Shown in pieces: positions 1 to 12,178 of a DNA stretch of 64,000 nt. The stretch lies in NCBI RefSeq assembly GCF_020216065.1, contig NZ_JAIWNA010000001.1, forward strand, positions 496,001-560,000. Direction: 5' to 3'. Position numbers and translations under genes: made by a program. The DNA is from Nocardia rosealba. Lineage in GTDB: Bacteria; Actinomycetota; Actinomycetes; Mycobacteriales; Mycobacteriaceae. A model generated the notes under the pieces. The model did no database searches. It was not told where the DNA came from and saw only the letters and a program-made list of their open reading frames with translations. Every line of letters begins with the position of its first letter. Position 1 is the stretch's first letter.

Positions 1-3000
1 CGGTGTCTCCGGTGAGCTGTACCTCGCCGGTGCCCAGCTGGCCCGCGGCTACTACGGCCGCGCCGACCTGACCGCCGATCGCTTCGTCGCCGACCCGTTC
101 TCCACCACCGGCGAACGCATGTACCGCACCGGCGACCTCGTGGCATGGAACGCCGACGGCGAACTCGACTACCGGGGCCGCACCGACTTCCAGGTGAAGA
201 TCCGCGGCTTCCGTATCGAACTCGGTGAGATCGAGGCAGCGCTGCTGCGTCAGCCGACCATCTCCGCGGCCGCCGTGCTCGCCCACACCGATCCGGTGGT
301 CGGTGATCGCCTCGTCGCCTACGTCGTGGCCGACGCGGGCGAGATCGACAAGGTCGCGCTGCGTAACGCGCTGGCCGCCGAGCTGCCGTCCTACATGGTT
401 CCGACCGTGTTCCTGCAGCTCGACGCCCTGCCACTGAACGCCAACGGCAAGCTCGACCGCAAGGCGCTGCCGGAGCCCGAGGTCGAGAAGGCCGTGTTCC
501 GCGCACCGGTGAGCCCGAGCGAACAGCTCGTGGCCGCCACCTTCGCCGAGGTCTTGCGCCTGGGTGACGACAAGCGGTTCGGTCTCGACGACGACTTCTT
601 CGCCTGGGGCGGTAACTCGCTGCTGGCCACGCAGGTCGCCGCCCGCCTCGGCGAGTCCCTCGACACCCGCATCCCCGTGCGCCTGCTGTTCGAGGCGTCG
701 ACCGTGTCCGCGCTGGCGCACCGCATCGAGCAGCACGCCGAAACCGGTGACCGCAAGGCGCTGAAGGCCGGTCCGCGTCCGGAGCACATCCCGCTCTCGC
801 TCGCCCAGCAGCGCATGTGGTTCCTCAACCGCTTCGACACCCAGTCGGCGGCCTACAACGTGCCCGTCGCGGTCCGCCTGTCCGGCGAGCTCGACGTGGC
901 CGCGTTGCGCGCCGCGATCCTCGACCTGGTGAGCCGCCACGAGATCCTGCGTACCGTCTACCCCCAGACGGAAGCCGGTGCGGCACAGGTCATCCTGTCG
1001 CCCGCACAGGCGGCGCCGGAACTGCTCGAGCGCACCGTCGCCGCCGACGAGGTGGAGACGGCGGTCGGCGAACTGCTCGGCACCATCTTCGACGTCACCG
1101 TCGAGGTGCCGCTGCGCGTCGCCCTGTTCCATGTCGAGAACAGTGACGACTTCGTGCTGGCCATGGTCGTGCACCACATCTCCGGTGACGGTTCCTCGGT
1201 CGCCCCGCTGACCCGCGACCTGATGACGGCCTACGCCGCCCGCGCCGCCGGCTCCGAACCCGGTTGGTCGCCGCTGCCCGTGCAGTACGCGGACTACAGC
1301 ATCTGGCAGCGCGAGCTGCTCGGCAACGAGGACGACCCGGACTCGATGGCCAGCAAGCAGGTGGCCTACTGGAAGCAGGCCCTCGCCGAGCTGCCCGACC
1401 AGCTCGACCTGCCGGCCGACCGGCCGCGTCCCGCCGTGCAGAGCTTCGCGGGCAGCAAGGTCGACGTGCGGATCAGCGCCGAGACCCACCGCGCGCTCGT
1501 CGAACTGGCCCGTGGGGAGGGCGCGACCCTGTTCATGGTCGTGCACACCGCCCTCGCGGTGCTGCTCGCGCGCCTGTCCGGCACCGACGACATCGCCATC
1601 GGTACCCCGATGGCGGGTCGTGGCGAGGCCGTGCTCGACGACATGATCGGCATGTTCGTCAACACCCTGGTATTCCGCACCAAGGTCGACAGCGGTGAGG
1701 CCTTCACCGACCTGCTGGCCCGCCAGCGCGAAGACGACATCGCCGCCTTCGCCAACGCCGACGTGCCGTTCGAGCGGCTCGTCGAGGTGCTCAACCCGGT
1801 GCGTTCCACCGCGCGGCACCCGCTGTTCCAGGTGGGTCTGTCGTTCCAGAACCTCAGCCGCGCCACCCTTGAACTGCCGGGTCTCACGGTCGCGGGCCTG
1901 GACATCGACAGCAACCTGTCGCAGTTCGACCTGCACCTCATCATCAGCGACGTCTACGACGAAACCGGTGAGCCCGAAGGCATTTCGGGTCTGCTCACCT
2001 ACGCGACCGATCTGTTCGACCGTGCCACGGTCGAGGGATTCCTGCGCCGCTTCGAGCGCCTGCTCGAGGCGATCGTCGCCACGCCGCGTACCGCCGTCGG
2101 CGATATCGAACTGCTCGCCCCGGCCGAGCGCGCCGAACTGGTCGACGGCCGCAACAACACGGCCAACCCGGTCGACACCGAGGCCACCCTTGTCTCGCTG
2201 CTCGACGCGACCGTGGCCGCCGATCCGAAGGCGACCGCCCTGGTCACCGACGACGGCAACCAGCTCACCTACGCCGAACTCGACGCGAAGGTGAACCGCC
2301 TTGCCCGCCACCTGATCTCGCTCGGTGTCGGCCCGGAGGCGCGCGTGGCGCTCGCCATGCGCCGCTCGGTGGATCTGATCGTCGCGATGTACGCGGTGGC
2401 CAAGTCCGGTGGTGCGTACGTGCCGGTCGATCCCGATCAGGCGGCCGAGCGCACCGACTACATCCTCACCGCCGCGGCACCGGTCTGCGTGCTCACCAAC
2501 GACGAGTTCAGCACCGATGCAGCACCGGTCGTGCGCATCGACGAACTCGCCCTGGACAGCCTCAGTGCCGCACCGGTTTCCGATGACGAGCGCACCGAGC
2601 CGCTGCGTCCGTCGAATACCGCGTACGTGATCTTCACGTCCGGTTCGACCGGCCGCCCGAAGGGTGTCGCGGTACCGCACGGCGCCATCGCCAACCAGCT
2701 GCAGTGGAAGCTGGTCGAATTCGGCATGGACGCCGCCGACGCGGTGCTGCTCAAGACCGCGGCCACCTTCGACCTCTCGGTCTGGGAGTTCTGGTCGGCG
2801 GCGGTGTGCGGTGGTCGCCTGGTGATCGCCGCGCCCGACGGGCATCGCGACCCGGCCTACCTCAACGAGCTGATGATCCGCGAGTGGGTCACCACGCTGC
2901 ACGTGGTGCCGTCGATGCTCGATGCGCTGCTCGCCGCCGGCATGCCGGATTCGCTGTGGCGCGTGCTCGCCATCGGTGAGGCGCTGCCAGGTTCGCTGGC

Positions 3001-6000
3001 CCAGCGCTTCCGCACCGCGTTCCCGCGCACCGAGCTGTTCAACCTGTACGGCCCCACCGAGGCCGCGGTCTCGATCACCGCGCACCGGGTGAACGCGGCC
3101 GACCAGGGTTCGGTGTCCATCGGTTCGCCCGAATGGAACAGCCAGGTCTACGTGCTCGACGAGCGGCTGCGCCCGGTGCCCGACGGTGTCGCCGGCGAGC
3201 TGTACCTCGCGGGCGCCCAGCTGGCGCGCGGCTACTTCGGCCGCGCCGACCTCACCGCCGACCGCTTTGTCGCCAACCCGTTCGGTACCGGCACCCGCAT
3301 GTACCGCACCGGCGACCTGGTGGCCTGGCACAACGGCGAACTCGACTACCGCGGCCGCACCGACTTCCAGGTGAAGATCCGCGGCTTCCGTATCGAGCTC
3401 GGCGAGATCGAGGCCGCGCTGCTCGCGCTGCCGGAGATCGGCCAGGCGGCAGTCATCGCCAAGTCCGACCCGCGTACGGGTGACCGGCTCGTCGCCTACC
3501 TCGTCGGAAAGGGTGGCGCGCAGGCGAATACGCCGAGCCGGGAGGCCGATTCGGTCGCTGTTCAGCCGGTGGATTCCGTCTCGGCGACCACCGGTGGCGC
3601 CGGGTCGTCGACGACGGCCACCACGGAAATCGATGTGGCGCAAGTGAAGTCGACGCTGGCTGCCGGCCTGCCGTCGTACATGGTGCCCGCCGCGTTCGTC
3701 GTGCTCGATGCCCTGCCGCTCAATGTGAACGGCAAGCTCGACCGCAAGGCGCTGCCGGAGCCGGAGTTCGAGGCACAGGCGTTCCGCGCACCGTCCACCC
3801 CGATCGAGGAGATCGTGGCGGGCGTGTTCGCCGACGTCCTCGGCGTCGAGCGCGTCGGCGCCGACGACGATTTCTTCGCTCTCGGTGGCAACTCGCTGCT
3901 GGCCACCCAGGTCGCGGCTCGCCTCGGCGCGGCCCTGGACAGCCGGGTGCCCGTGCGCCTGCTGTTCGAGGCGTCGACGGTGGCCGGGCTCGCGGTGAAG
4001 GTCGAGCAGGGTGCCGGTGCCGGTGGGCGTCGCGCGCTGGTCGCCGCACCACGACCGGATCAGGTGCCGCTGTCGTTGGCTCAGCAGCGCATGTGGTTCC
4101 TGAACCAGTTCGACACCAGTTCCTCGGTGAACAACATCCCGGTCGCGGTCCGCCTGTCGGGCGCGCTGGATGTCGAGGCACTGCAGCTGGCTGTCGCCGA
4201 CGTGCTCGCCCGCCACGAAACCCTGCGCACGGTGTACCCGTCGGCCAACGGCACACCGCACCAGGTGATCCTGCCGGTCGAGGGCAATGTGCCCGATCTG
4301 ACGCCGGAAGATGTTGTCCCTGACCAGGTTCGGGACAAGATCGCCGAACTGATCACCGCGGGCTTCGATGTGATCGACGAAGTTCCGTTGCGCGCCAAGC
4401 TGATGCGGGTCGTGTCGCCGGTCGGTACCGACGCGAGCACCGAGTACGTCCTGGTGTTCGTGGCCCACCACATCAGCGCCGACGGCTGGTCGATGGGCCC
4501 GCTGACCCGCGACGTGATGATCGCCTACGCCGCCCGCGCGGCAGGCGAGGCTCCGGGCTGGGCGTCGCTGGCGGTGCAGTACGCCGACTTCAGCATCTGG
4601 CAGCGCGAGGTGCTCGGCTCCGAAACCGACGAGAACAGCCTGCTCTCCCAGCAGGCCGCGTACTGGAAGCGCGCCCTGGCCGGTGTGCCCGACGAGCTGA
4701 ACCTGCCGCTGGATCGGCCGCGTCCGAGTACGCAGTCCTTCGCCGGTGGCCGGGTGCTGTTCCCGATCGACGGTGACGTCCACGCCGGGCTCACCGCCAT
4801 CGCCCGCGAGCAGAACGCGACGCTGTTCATGGTCGTGCACACCGCGCTCGCGATCTTCCTGGCGCGCCTGTCGGGCACCGAGGACATCGTCATCGGCACC
4901 CCGATCGCCGGTCGTGGCGAGGCCGAGCTCGACGACGTGATCGGTATGTTCGTCAACACCCTGGCCCTGCGCACGCAGGTCGGCGGCCAGCAGAGCTTCG
5001 GCGACCTGCTCGCCCAGGCCAAGGAGGCCGACCTGGCCGCCTTCGCCCACGCCGACATCCCGTTCGAGCGGCTGGTGGAACTGCTCAACCCCGAGCGCTC
5101 CACCGCGCGGCACCCGCTGTTCCAGGTGGCGCTGTCGTTCGAGAACCTGCCCGACGCCGGCTTCGAACTGCCCGGCCTTTCGGTCTCGGCGGTCGACTTC
5201 GACGTCGACACCGCCAAGTTCGACCTGCTGCTCACCGTCCGCGAGGCCGGAGCGGGCGACGAGGCCGGTGCTTATGCCGAGTTCTCCTACGCCAGTGATC
5301 TTTTCGATCAGTCGACGGTGGAGAAGTTCGCGCAGCGGTTCCGCCGACTGCTCGCCGAGGTCGTCGCCGACACCACCACGCCGGTGGGCGATCTGGAACT
5401 CCTCGACACCGTCGAGCGCACCGAACTGCTCACCCGCACAGGTGGTTCCGCGCTCGCCACGAGCACGCTGCCCGAGCTGCTGGCTCAGGCTGTGGCGGCC
5501 AACCCGACCGGTCAGGCGATCGTCGCCCCCGGCGAGTCGGTCGACACCGGCCTGATCCGCGCGCTCACCTCGGCACTGCGAGTAGATGCCGACACCAGTG
5601 CGGACGCAGGGTCCCCTGCGGATGCAGCCGCGCTCGACTCGCGCACGCCGTCGGTCGAGGCCGGAGCCGGAGCATCGGCTGCGGCAGGCGCCGGGTCGGC
5701 TGCGGCGGGTGATGTCCGCTCGCTGACCTACGCCGAGCTCGACGCCGCGTCCTCGCGTCTGGCCCGGGTCCTCATCGAGCGCGGCGCCGCACCGGAGACG
5801 GTCGTCGCCATCGCCATGCAGCGGTCGCTGGAAACCACCCTCGCCATCTGGGCGGTCGTCAAGTCGGGTGCGGCGTTCCTGCCGGTCGACCCGAAGTACC
5901 CGGCCGAGCGCATCGCGCACATGATGTCGGATTCGGGCGCCGCCCTCGGCATCACGGTCTCCGCTGAGGTCGAGCACCTGCCCGCACCCGCACTGGGTGA

Positions 6001-9000
6001 CTGGCTGGTCCTCGACGACGCGGCACTGCACGCGGAGATCGCCGAGCAGCCGGGCGAGCTGATCACCGACGCGGACCGTCGCGGCGTCGTGCGCGCCGAC
6101 AACACGGCGTACATGATCTACACCTCGGGTTCGACCGGCCTGCCCAAGGGCGTCGTCGTCACCCACACCGGTGTGGCCAACTTCGCCGCCGCCGAGGTGA
6201 CACAGTTCGGGCTCGGCAAGGACGCGCGGACCCTCGCGTTCGCCTCGCCGTCGTTCGACGCGTCGATCCTCGAGTTCCTGCTGGCCGTCGGGTCGGCGGG
6301 CACCCTGGTGATCACGCCGGTCGGCGTGGTCGGCGGCGAGGAACTGGCCGAGATCATCGTCGGCCAGGGCCTGACCCACGTGTTCCTCACCCCGCTGGTC
6401 GCGGCGTCGATGGAACCGTCGGCACTGGCCGGGCTGGAAGCGCTGATCGTCGGTGGCGACAAGGCGCCGGTCGACCTGGTGGCGAACTGGCACAGCGCGG
6501 GCACCGACCCGGCGCACCACCGGTTCTACAACGCCTACGGCCCCACCGAGGCGACCATCGCGACCAACCTGTCCGACGCGCTGCTGCCCGGCGACACCAT
6601 GAACATCGGTGGACCGATCCCCGGCGCGACCGTGCTGGTGCTCGACAGCCGCCTGCATCCGGTCCCCGAGGGTGTGCCCGGTGAGCTGTACCTGGGTGGC
6701 GTGCCGCTGGCACGCGGCTACCACGACCGCCTCGGCCTGACCGCCGAACGCTTCGTGGCCAACCCGTACGGTGAACCGGGCTCACGCCTGTACCGCACCG
6801 GTGACGTGGTCGCCTGGCGCACCGTCAACGGCAAGCCCGTCGTGGAATACGTGGGCCGCAACGACTTCCAGGTGAAGATCCGCGGCTTCCGCATCGAACT
6901 GGGCGAGATCGACGCCGTGCTCACCGCACATTCCGACGTCGATTTCGCGGCGACCATCGGCCGCACCACCGACGCGGGCGCGACCATCCTGGTGTCCTAC
7001 GTGCGCGCGGTCCCCGGCCGTGCCGTGGAACCCGCCGCCCTGGTCGAGTTCGTGGCGCAGCAGCTGCCCGCGCACATGGTGCCCGCCTCGGTGATGGTGC
7101 TCGACGAGATCCCGCTGACCCCCGCGGGCAAGCTGGACCGTCGCGCCCTGCCCGAGCCGGTGCTCGCCCCGCGCGAGTTCCGCACGCCGACAAGCGATAT
7201 CGAGGCGATCATCGCCGCCGTCTTCGCCGAGGTGCTCGGTGTCGACGCGGTGGGCCTCGACGATTCGTTCTTCGCCCTCGGCGGTGACTCGATTCTGTCC
7301 ATCCAGCTGGTGTCGCGGGCCAAGGACCGTGGCGTGCTGTTCAAGCCGCGCGACGTGTTCGAGAAGCGCAGCGTGGCCGGGCTGGCCGAGATCGCGGTCC
7401 TCGCCGGCGACACCGAGCAGATCGTGCTCGAGGAACTGCCCGGCGGCGGTGTCGGCGACATCCCGATGCTGCCGATCATGCGCCAGATCCTCAGCAGTGG
7501 TTCCACCTACGACCGGTTCTCCCAGTCGATGGTGCTCCGCCTGCCCGAACGCATCACCGAGGACGTCCTGCACGCCACCATCGGCGCGGTCTTCGACCAC
7601 CACGATGTGCTCCGCTCGCGGGTCGCGCGCGCGGAGCGAGCGGTGAGCCCGGAGGCGGTAGCGGAGCGTGACCACGCAGGGCTCTCGGGAGCGCAGCAGG
7701 GTGACAGCGAGAACGGTTGGGAGTTCGAGGCGTTGGCGCCCGGCGCGGTCGATGTGAGCGCCCTGGTGCGTCGCGTCGAGGTGTCCGGTGACGTCACCGA
7801 CGAGGAGCTGTCCGTCCTGGCCAGCGCCGAGTACGACCAGGCCATGGGTCGCCTCGACCCGGCCGGTGCCGCCATGGTGCAGTTCGTGTGGTTCGCCTTC
7901 GGCGCACCGACACAGAGCCCGCGCCGTCGCGACGCCCTGCTCGTCGTCGGCCACCACTTCGTGATCGACGGTGTGTCCTGGCGCATCCTGATCCCGGACC
8001 TCGGCATGGCCTGGGGTCAGATCGCGGCCGGTCAGCCGGTGGCGCTGCCCGCCAACGGCACGTCCATGCGGCGCTGGGCGCACAGCCTGGTCGAGCAGGC
8101 CGCGGACCGTCGCACGGAACTGCCGTTCTGGCGTGAGGTGTCCTCGACCCCCGACCCGCTACTGGGTTCGCGTCCGTTCGACCCGAAGGTCGACACCTTC
8201 GCCACCGTCGACCGGGTGCAGGTCACGCTCTCGCCCGAGGTCACCGACGCGGTGCTCACCGCGATCCCCGGCCTGTACCACGGCGGTGTCAACGACGGTC
8301 TGCTCACCGCTCTGGCGTTGGCTGTGTCTCGTTGGCGCGGAGACGAATCCGGTACCGCGGCGTTGATCAAGCTGGAGGGCCACGGCCGCCAGGAAGAGAT
8401 CGTCGCCGGTGCCGACCTGTCGCGCACCGTCGGCTGGTTCACCACCGCCTTCCCGGTGCGCCTCGACCTGGCGGGTGCCGACCTCGACGACGCCTTCGCC
8501 GGCGGCGCCGTGCTCGGCGACGTGATCAAGTCGGTCAAGGAGCAGATGCTCGCGGTGCCGGACAAGGGCATCGGCTACGGCATGCTCAAGTACCTCACCG
8601 AGCAGGGTGCCGATCTGCCGAGCGTCGGCCAGATCAGCTTCAACTACCTGGGCCGGGCGGGCACAGGCGAGATCGCCGCCGAACTCGCCGAACTCGGCTG
8701 GATCCCGGTGGCCGACCTCGGTCAGCTCGACGCCGAGATGGACCTCGATATGCCGGCCAACGCGACGCTGGACATCAACGCCATCGTCGACGACGGCGAC
8801 GAGGGCCCGCAGCTCGGCGCGAACATCGCCTTCCCGACCGGACTGCTCTCCGCCGAGCGGGCACAGGAGTTCGCCGACCTGTTCGTGGCCGCGCTCACCG
8901 CGCTCGCCACACACGCGCAGCGCTCCGACGCGGGCGGTTTCACCCCGTCCGACATGCCGCTGGTACGCGTGGAACAGTCCGATCTCGATGTGTGGGAACG

Positions 9001-11131
9001 CGATTACCCCGCGCTGTCGGAGGTGTGGCCGCTCTCGCCGCTGCAGGCCGGCCTCATGTTCCACGCCATGATCAGCTCGGCGACCGTCGACGTGTACACC
9101 GTGCAGGCCGTACTCGACCTGACCGGCACCCTCGACGCCGAGCGGCTGCGCAAGGCCGCCCAGGGCGTGCTCGACCGCTACCCGAACCTGCGGACCGCCT
9201 TCGTCACCGACTCGGCCGGTCAGCCGGTGCAGGTGGTGCTGGGCGAACTCGAGGTGCCGTGGCGTGAGGTCGACCTGACCGAGCTGCCCGAGGACGTGCG
9301 CATGCCGCGCATGCAGCAGCTGCTCGCCGCCGACCGGGCCAACCAGTTCGACATGGCGACCGCGCCGCTGATCCGCTTCGGTCTGTTCAAGACCGCCGAG
9401 GACAAGGCGCACCTGTCGATCACGGTGCACCACATCCTGGTCGACGGCTGGTCGATGCCGCTGCTCATGCGCGATCTGCTCGTGCTCTACGCGGTGCACG
9501 GCGACCTCACCGCCCTGCCGCGCGTGGCGTCCTACCGCAACTTCCTGTCCTGGCTCTCGGGCTGGGATCGCGAAGTGTCGCTGCGGGCGTGGGCCGACGC
9601 GTTGGCCGGGGTGGAAGGACCCACCCAGCTGGCGCCGCCGCCGCGCACCGAGGAGCGCTTCGAGATCGACAAGGTCGTCGTCGAGATCGACAACGATCGC
9701 ACCCGGGCGCTCGGCAAGTTCGCCGGCGAGCTCGGTGTCACCGTGAACACGCTGCTGCAGACCGCGTGGGGCATCGTCGTCGGGCGCCTCACCGGCCGCG
9801 ACGACGTGGTGTTCGGTGCGACCGTCTCCGGTCGTCCGGCCGAGCTGCCCGGTGTGGAGTCGATGGTCGGCCTGTTCATCAACACCCTGCCGGTGCGCAT
9901 CCAGATCGACGACCGGATGACGGCGGAGAAGCTCACCCAGAAGGTGCAGTCCGAGCAGGCCGAACTGCTCAGCCACCACTTCGTCGGTCTGTCCGACATC
10001 CAGCGGGTGGCCGGTGCCGGTTCGCAGTTCGACACGCTGCTGGTGTTCGAGTCCTACCCGATGGACAAGGACGCCGTCACCGCGGCGAGCTCGATCGATG
10101 GCATGCAGGTCACCGGTGTCGGCCTCGACGACGCCACCCACTACCCGCTCACGCTGGTGGTGATGGCCGAGTCGACCATCGAGATCACCATGCGCTACCT
10201 GCGCAGCACCTTCACCGAGGACGAGATCCGCACCCTGTCCGCCCGGTTGCTGCGGGTGCTCGACGAACTGCTCGAGAACCCGACCGGCCTGGTCGGTGAC
10301 ATCGACATCCTCGATGCCACCGAACGCGCCAAGCTGCTCGCCGAATCCGGTGTGACAGCGGCTGGTTCGGCGCCCGCTTCGGTGACCGGTGTCGGTGCGC
10401 AGACGGTGGCCAAGGTGCTCGCCGAGGTCGTGGAAGCCGACCCGCAGGCACCCGCCCTGCTGCGCGGCGACAGCGAAATCGCCTACAGCGCACTGGATCG
10501 CAAGTCCTCGCAGCTGGCCCGCGTGCTCATCGCGCGCGGCGCCGGTCCGGGGGATGTGGTCGCCGTGTCGCTGCCGCGCAGTGTGGATTCGGTGCTCGCC
10601 GCCTGGGCGGTGCAGAAGGCCGGTGCCGCGGTGCTGTTCGCGGGCGACCTGACCGGAGTCGAACTGGCCGCCGCCGGTGCGGCGTTCGGCATCAGCGCGG
10701 CCCCGGTCGCCGGGGTGGCAGGTGAATGGTTGGTCCTGGCCGACGTGGAGGACGAGATCGCCGCAGCCGCAGCGCATCCCGTCTCCTACGCCGACCGCAT
10801 CCGCCCCCTGGCCGAGGACCACCCGGCCTTCGTCCAGGTCGCCGGCGACACCACAGGGGTGCTCACCCAGTCCGAAGCCGTCGCCCTGGCCGAACGCTTG
10901 CGCGACGAACACGGCATCGACTACGAGTGCACCACTTTCACCACCCACGCCTCCGGCCCCGCCGCCATCCAGGAATTCCTGGTCGCGGCCACCGCAGGCG
11001 CCCTGTCGGTCCTCCCCGCCGGCTCGGTCGAAGACGACCTGGCCGACGGCGAGGTCACCCACTGGTTCGTGGTGGCAGGCGAGGCGACCGACGCCGCCGA
11101 CGGCGAAGTGTCGGTCATCGTCGCCGAGTAG
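1..11131 (+). CDS. Non-ribosomal peptide synthetase, 5'-truncated by the window
   Basis: The reading frame is open from base 2, inside an adenylation (A) domain, so the N-terminus lies outside. Domains in order: A tail to about 480; PCP (GGNS, Ser codon 617); C about 785-2110 (HHISGDG at 1172); A about 2200-3780 (TSGSTG near 2640); PCP (GGNS, Ser 3893); C about 4060-5400 (HHISADG at 4466); A about 5450-7170; PCP (GGDS, Ser 7289); E about 7450-8940 (HHFVIDG at 7952, RTVGWFT, FNYLGR); C about 8990-10320 (HHILVDG at 9428); then a shortened A-like end with no PCP or thioesterase. Approximate specificity residues are D-L-W-H-L-I-L-V-S for the second A domain (somewhat serine-like) and D-A-L-F-I-G-A-I-A for the third (probably hydrophobic); both are inference. 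The E domain predicts that the residue loaded by the third A domain becomes D-configured. Product unknown. Confidence 0.97.
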   Translation, partial: GVSGELYLAGAQLARGYYGRADLTADRFVADPFSTTGERMYRTGDLVAWNADGELDYRGRTDFQVKIRGFRIELGEIEAALLRQPTISAAAVLAHTDPVVGDRLVAYVVADAGEIDKVALRNALAAELPSYMVPTVFLQLDALPLNANGKLDRKALPEPEVEKAVFRAPVSPSEQLVAATFAEVLRLGDDKRFGLDDDFFAWGGNSLLATQVAARLGESLDTRIPVRLLFEASTVSALAHRIEQHAETGDRKALKAGPRPEHIPLSLAQQRMWFLNRFDTQSAAYNVPVAVRLSGELDVAALRAAILDLVSRHEILRTVYPQTEAGAAQVILSPAQAAPELLERTVAADEVETAVGELLGTIFDVTVEVPLRVALFHVENSDDFVLAMVVHHISGDGSSVAPLTRDLMTAYAARAAGSEPGWSPLPVQYADYSIWQRELLGNEDDPDSMASKQVAYWKQALAELPDQLDLPADRPRPAVQSFAGSKVDVRISAETHRALVELARGEGATLFMVVHTALAVLLARLSGTDDIAIGTPMAGRGEAVLDDMIGMFVNTLVFRTKVDSGEAFTDLLARQREDDIAAFANADVPFERLVEVLNPVRSTARHPLFQVGLSFQNLSRATLELPGLTVAGLDIDSNLSQFDLHLIISDVYDETGEPEGISGLLTYATDLFDRATVEGFLRRFERLLEAIVATPRTAVGDIELLAPAERAELVDGRNNTANPVDTEATLVSLLDATVAADPKATALVTDDGNQLTYAELDAKVNRLARHLISLGVGPEARVALAMRRSVDLIVAMYAVAKSGGAYVPVDPDQAAERTDYILTAAAPVCVLTNDEFSTDAAPVVRIDELALDSLSAAPVSDDERTEPLRPSNTAYVIFTSGSTGRPKGVAVPHGAIANQLQWKLVEFGMDAADAVLLKTAATFDLSVWEFWSAAVCGGRLVIAAPDGHRDPAYLNELMIREWVTTLHVVPSMLDALLAAGMPDSLWRVLAIGEALPGSLAQRFRTAFPRTELFNLYGPTEAAVSITAHRVNAADQGSVSIGSPEWNSQVYVLDERLRPVPDGVAGELYLAGAQLARGYFGRADLTADRFVANPFGTGTRMYRTGDLVAWHNGELDYRGRTDFQVKIRGFRIELGEIEAALLALPEIGQAAVIAKSDPRTGDRLVAYLVGKGGAQANTPSREADSVAVQPVDSVSATTGGAGSSTTATTEIDVAQVKSTLAAGLPSYMVPAAFVVLDALPLNVNGKLDRKALPEPEFEAQAFRAPSTPIEEIVAGVFADVLGVERVGADDDFFALGGNSLLATQVAARLGAALDSRVPVRLLFEASTVAGLAVKVEQGAGAGGRRALVAAPRPDQVPLSLAQQRMWFLNQFDTSSSVNNIPVAVRLSGALDVEALQLAVADVLARHETLRTVYPSANGTPHQVILPVEGNVPDLTPEDVVPDQVRDKIAELITAGFDVIDEVPLRAKLMRVVSPVGTDASTEYVLVFVAHHISADGWSMGPLTRDVMIAYAARAAGEAPGWASLAVQYADFSIWQREVLGSETDENSLLSQQAAYWKRALAGVPDELNLPLDRPRPSTQSFAGGRVLFPIDGDVHAGLTAIAREQNATLFMVVHTALAIFLARLSGTEDIVIGTPIAGRGEAELDDVIGMFVNTLALRTQVGGQQSFGDLLAQAKEADLAAFAHADIPFERLVELLNPERSTARHPLFQVALSFENLPDAGFELPGLSVSAVDFDVDTAKFDLLLTVREAGAGDEAGAYAEFSYASDLFDQSTVEKFAQRFRRLLAEVVADTTTPVGDLELLDTVERTELLTRTGGSALATSTLPELLAQAVAANPTGQAIVAPGESVDTGLIRALTSALRVDADTSADAGSPADAAALDSRTPSVEAGAGASAAAGAGSAAAGDVRSLTYAELDAASSRLARVLIERGAAPETVVAIAMQRSLETTLAIWAVVKSGAAFLPVDPKYPAERIAHMMSDSGAALGITVSAEVEHLPAPALGDWLVLDDAALHAEIAEQPGELITDADRRGVVRADNTAYMIYTSGSTGLPKGVVVTHTGVANFAAAEVTQFGLGKDARTLAFASPSFDASILEFLLAVGSAGTLVITPVGVVGGEELAEIIVGQGLTHVFLTPLVAASMEPSALAGLEALIVGGDKAPVDLVANWHSAGTDPAHHRFYNAYGPTEATIATNLSDALLPGDTMNIGGPIPGATVLVLDSRLHPVPEGVPGELYLGGVPLARGYHDRLGLTAERFVANPYGEPGSRLYRTGDVVAWRTVNGKPVVEYVGRNDFQVKIRGFRIELGEIDAVLTAHSDVDFAATIGRTTDAGATILVSYVRAVPGRAVEPAALVEFVAQQLPAHMVPASVMVLDEIPLTPAGKLDRRALPEPVLAPREFRTPTSDIEAIIAAVFAEVLGVDAVGLDDSFFALGGDSILSIQLVSRAKDRGVLFKPRDVFEKRSVAGLAEIAVLAGDTEQIVLEELPGGGVGDIPMLPIMRQILSSGSTYDRFSQSMVLRLPERITEDVLHATIGAVFDHHDVLRSRVARAERAVSPEAVAERDHAGLSGAQQGDSENGWEFEALAPGAVDVSALVRRVEVSGDVTDEELSVLASAEYDQAMGRLDPAGAAMVQFVWFAFGAPTQSPRRRDALLVVGHHFVIDGVSWRILIPDLGMAWGQIAAGQPVALPANGTSMRRWAHSLVEQAADRRTELPFWREVSSTPDPLLGSRPFDPKVDTFATVDRVQVTLSPEVTDAVLTAIPGLYHGGVNDGLLTALALAVSRWRGDESGTAALIKLEGHGRQEEIVAGADLSRTVGWFTTAFPVRLDLAGADLDDAFAGGAVLGDVIKSVKEQMLAVPDKGIGYGMLKYLTEQGADLPSVGQISFNYLGRAGTGEIAAELAELGWIPVADLGQLDAEMDLDMPANATLDINAIVDDGDEGPQLGANIAFPTGLLSAERAQEFADLFVAALTALATHAQRSDAGGFTPSDMPLVRVEQSDLDVWERDYPALSEVWPLSPLQAGLMFHAMISSATVDVYTVQAVLDLTGTLDAERLRKAAQGVLDRYPNLRTAFVTDSAGQPVQVVLGELEVPWREVDLTELPEDVRMPRMQQLLAADRANQFDMATAPLIRFGLFKTAEDKAHLSITVHHILVDGWSMPLLMRDLLVLYAVHGDLTALPRVASYRNFLSWLSGWDREVSLRAWADALAGVEGPTQLAPPPRTEERFEIDKVVVEIDNDRTRALGKFAGELGVTVNTLLQTAWGIVVGRLTGRDDVVFGATVSGRPAELPGVESMVGLFINTLPVRIQIDDRMTAEKLTQKVQSEQAELLSHHFVGLSDIQRVAGAGSQFDTLLVFESYPMDKDAVTAASSIDGMQVTGVGLDDATHYPLTLVVMAESTIEITMRYLRSTFTEDEIRTLSARLLRVLDELLENPTGLVGDIDILDATERAKLLAESGVTAAGSAPASVTGVGAQTVAKVLAEVVEADPQAPALLRGDSEIAYSALDRKSSQLARVLIARGAGPGDVVAVSLPRSVDSVLAAWAVQKAGAAVLFAGDLTGVELAAAGAAFGISAAPVAGVAGEWLVLADVEDEIAAAAAHPVSYADRIRPLAEDHPAFVQVAGDTTGVLTQSEAVALAERLRDEHGIDYECTTFTTHASGPAAIQEFLVAATAGALSVLPAGSVEDDLADGEVTHWFVVAGEATDAADGEVSVIVAE

Positions 11132-11138
11132 GTGACGA

Positions 11139-11176
11139 CCGTTCGCCCAGCGGGATCACACCCACTGGGCGAACGG
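11139..11176 (+). terminator. Hairpin after the NRPS gene
   Basis: Perfect 12-base inverted repeat (CCGTTCGCCCAG / CTGGGCGAACGG) with a 14-base loop, starting 8 bases after the NRPS stop. There is no T tract, as is common for actinobacterial terminators. It implies that the NRPS is the last gene of its transcript. Confidence 0.65.
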
Positions 11177-11269
11177 CGCAAACCTGCCGGATGCTGCTTG
11201 CAGCGTCTAGACTCGAATCGGCCGATGCGGGCGGCGCGCGGTGCATTCGACGAGGTCGGAGGTGTTTAT

Positions 11270-11848
11270 ATGGCGATGCCTGTGCCGCGCTCCGATCATT
11301 GGACCGCCGCTGATCTCGATCAGTTGCCCGATGACGGTTTGCGATATGAGGTGCTGAATGGTCAGCTCGTCGTGAATGCCGCCCCGAAGCCTATGCATCA
11401 GTGGTTGATCAAGCGGCTCACGCAGGTGTTCGACGCGGTTGTTCCCGATGACCGGTTGGTGCTGGACGGCGTCGGCGTGCTCATCGGTGACGACGAGCCG
11501 ATTCCCGATCTGATGGTGGTCACGGGTCCGATCGATTGGCACGGTCGTGGTGTACCGGTCGGGCAGGTCGAACTCGCCGTCGAAGTGGTGTCGAAGTCGA
11601 CGACATTGCAGGATCGGATGGTGAAGCCGGTGTTGTACGCACAGGCAGGCATCCCCACGTACTGGCGTTTCGAGATCGACCCGTTCAAGAGTCGCCTCGC
11701 CGACGAACGGTTGCCGGTGCTGTTCGCGTATTCGCTCGGCGCCGATGGCGAATACACACTGACCCACCGCGCATCCGCGGGTGCCCCGGTGACAGTGCGA
11801 GTGCCCTTCGAGGTCACCTTCGACCCTGGTGCATTGCTGCCGCACTAG
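11270..11848 (+). CDS. Uma2 family (DUF820) nuclease-like protein
   Basis: A 192-residue protein of the Uma2 family, a PD-(D/E)XK-type fold whose cellular role is poorly known. Visible family features are the IPDLMVV segment, the ELAVEVVSKST strand with its acidic residue, and the following DRMVKP...GIPTYWRFEID region typical of Uma2 proteins. The ATG at 11270 was chosen because GGAGG lies 7 bases upstream; an open frame continues upstream to 11132 but has no comparable ribosome site. The gene lies beyond the NRPS hairpin, so it is probably not part of the peptide cluster. Uma2 genes are often present in many scattered copies in actinomycetes. Nuclease activity is inferred from the fold only. 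Confidence 0.85.
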   Translation: MAMPVPRSDHWTAADLDQLPDDGLRYEVLNGQLVVNAAPKPMHQWLIKRLTQVFDAVVPDDRLVLDGVGVLIGDDEPIPDLMVVTGPIDWHGRGVPVGQVELAVEVVSKSTTLQDRMVKPVLYAQAGIPTYWRFEIDPFKSRLADERLPVLFAYSLGADGEYTLTHRASAGAPVTVRVPFEVTFDPGALLPH

Positions 11849-12178
11849 CCAGCGCGGTTGCTTCGCCTGGTCGAAGCTTGATTCCTGCCACCCATACATG
11901 GGGTGGCCGTCTCGAGTGACGTGTCGAAGAACGGATGAAATGGTTCTGTTAGACGCCGACAGCGACCGTATGAGCGGTCGCGTGTGGGGGATGCTGCCGG
12001 TCTCGGTGCGCTGCACTCACCGAGTGATCCGCGGTTGCATGTGCTGCGGTTGACGCCGTGGCGGGTCCAGGCCATTCGAACCGTGGACCTGCGCAGCAGG
12101 ATTTGGAAGCCGACCGAAACCGCTGTCACCCAGTGAATTCAGTGGTCCACCCCGGCGATCCTCGGGGGGTCCGGGTGG
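11849..12178. other. Intergenic region with two hairpins
   Basis: No convincing gene. A 7-base inverted repeat (GCGACCG / CGGTCGC, 6-base loop) lies at 11962-11981. A G/C-rich imperfect hairpin (CCACCCCGG ... CCGGGTGG) at 12147-12178 abuts the stop codon of the minus-strand TetR gene and could terminate it. Short frames on both strands look non-coding. Confidence 0.5.

Noticed and set aside
6782..8083. Long minus-strand open frame opposite the NRPS
   Set aside because: It is antisense to conserved A and E domain code, has His/Arg/Gly-rich composition typical of a shadow frame in high-GC DNA, and has no recognisable motif.
8159..11062. 967-codon minus-strand open frame opposite the NRPS
   Set aside because: Codon-bias shadow of the E, C and A-like coding sequence; repetitive Gly/Val/Arg/His composition and no domain.
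11132..11269. Longer N-terminus for the Uma2 protein from 11132
   Set aside because: The extra 46 codons cross the terminator hairpin and lack a ribosome site; the ATG at 11270 has GGAGG at good spacing.
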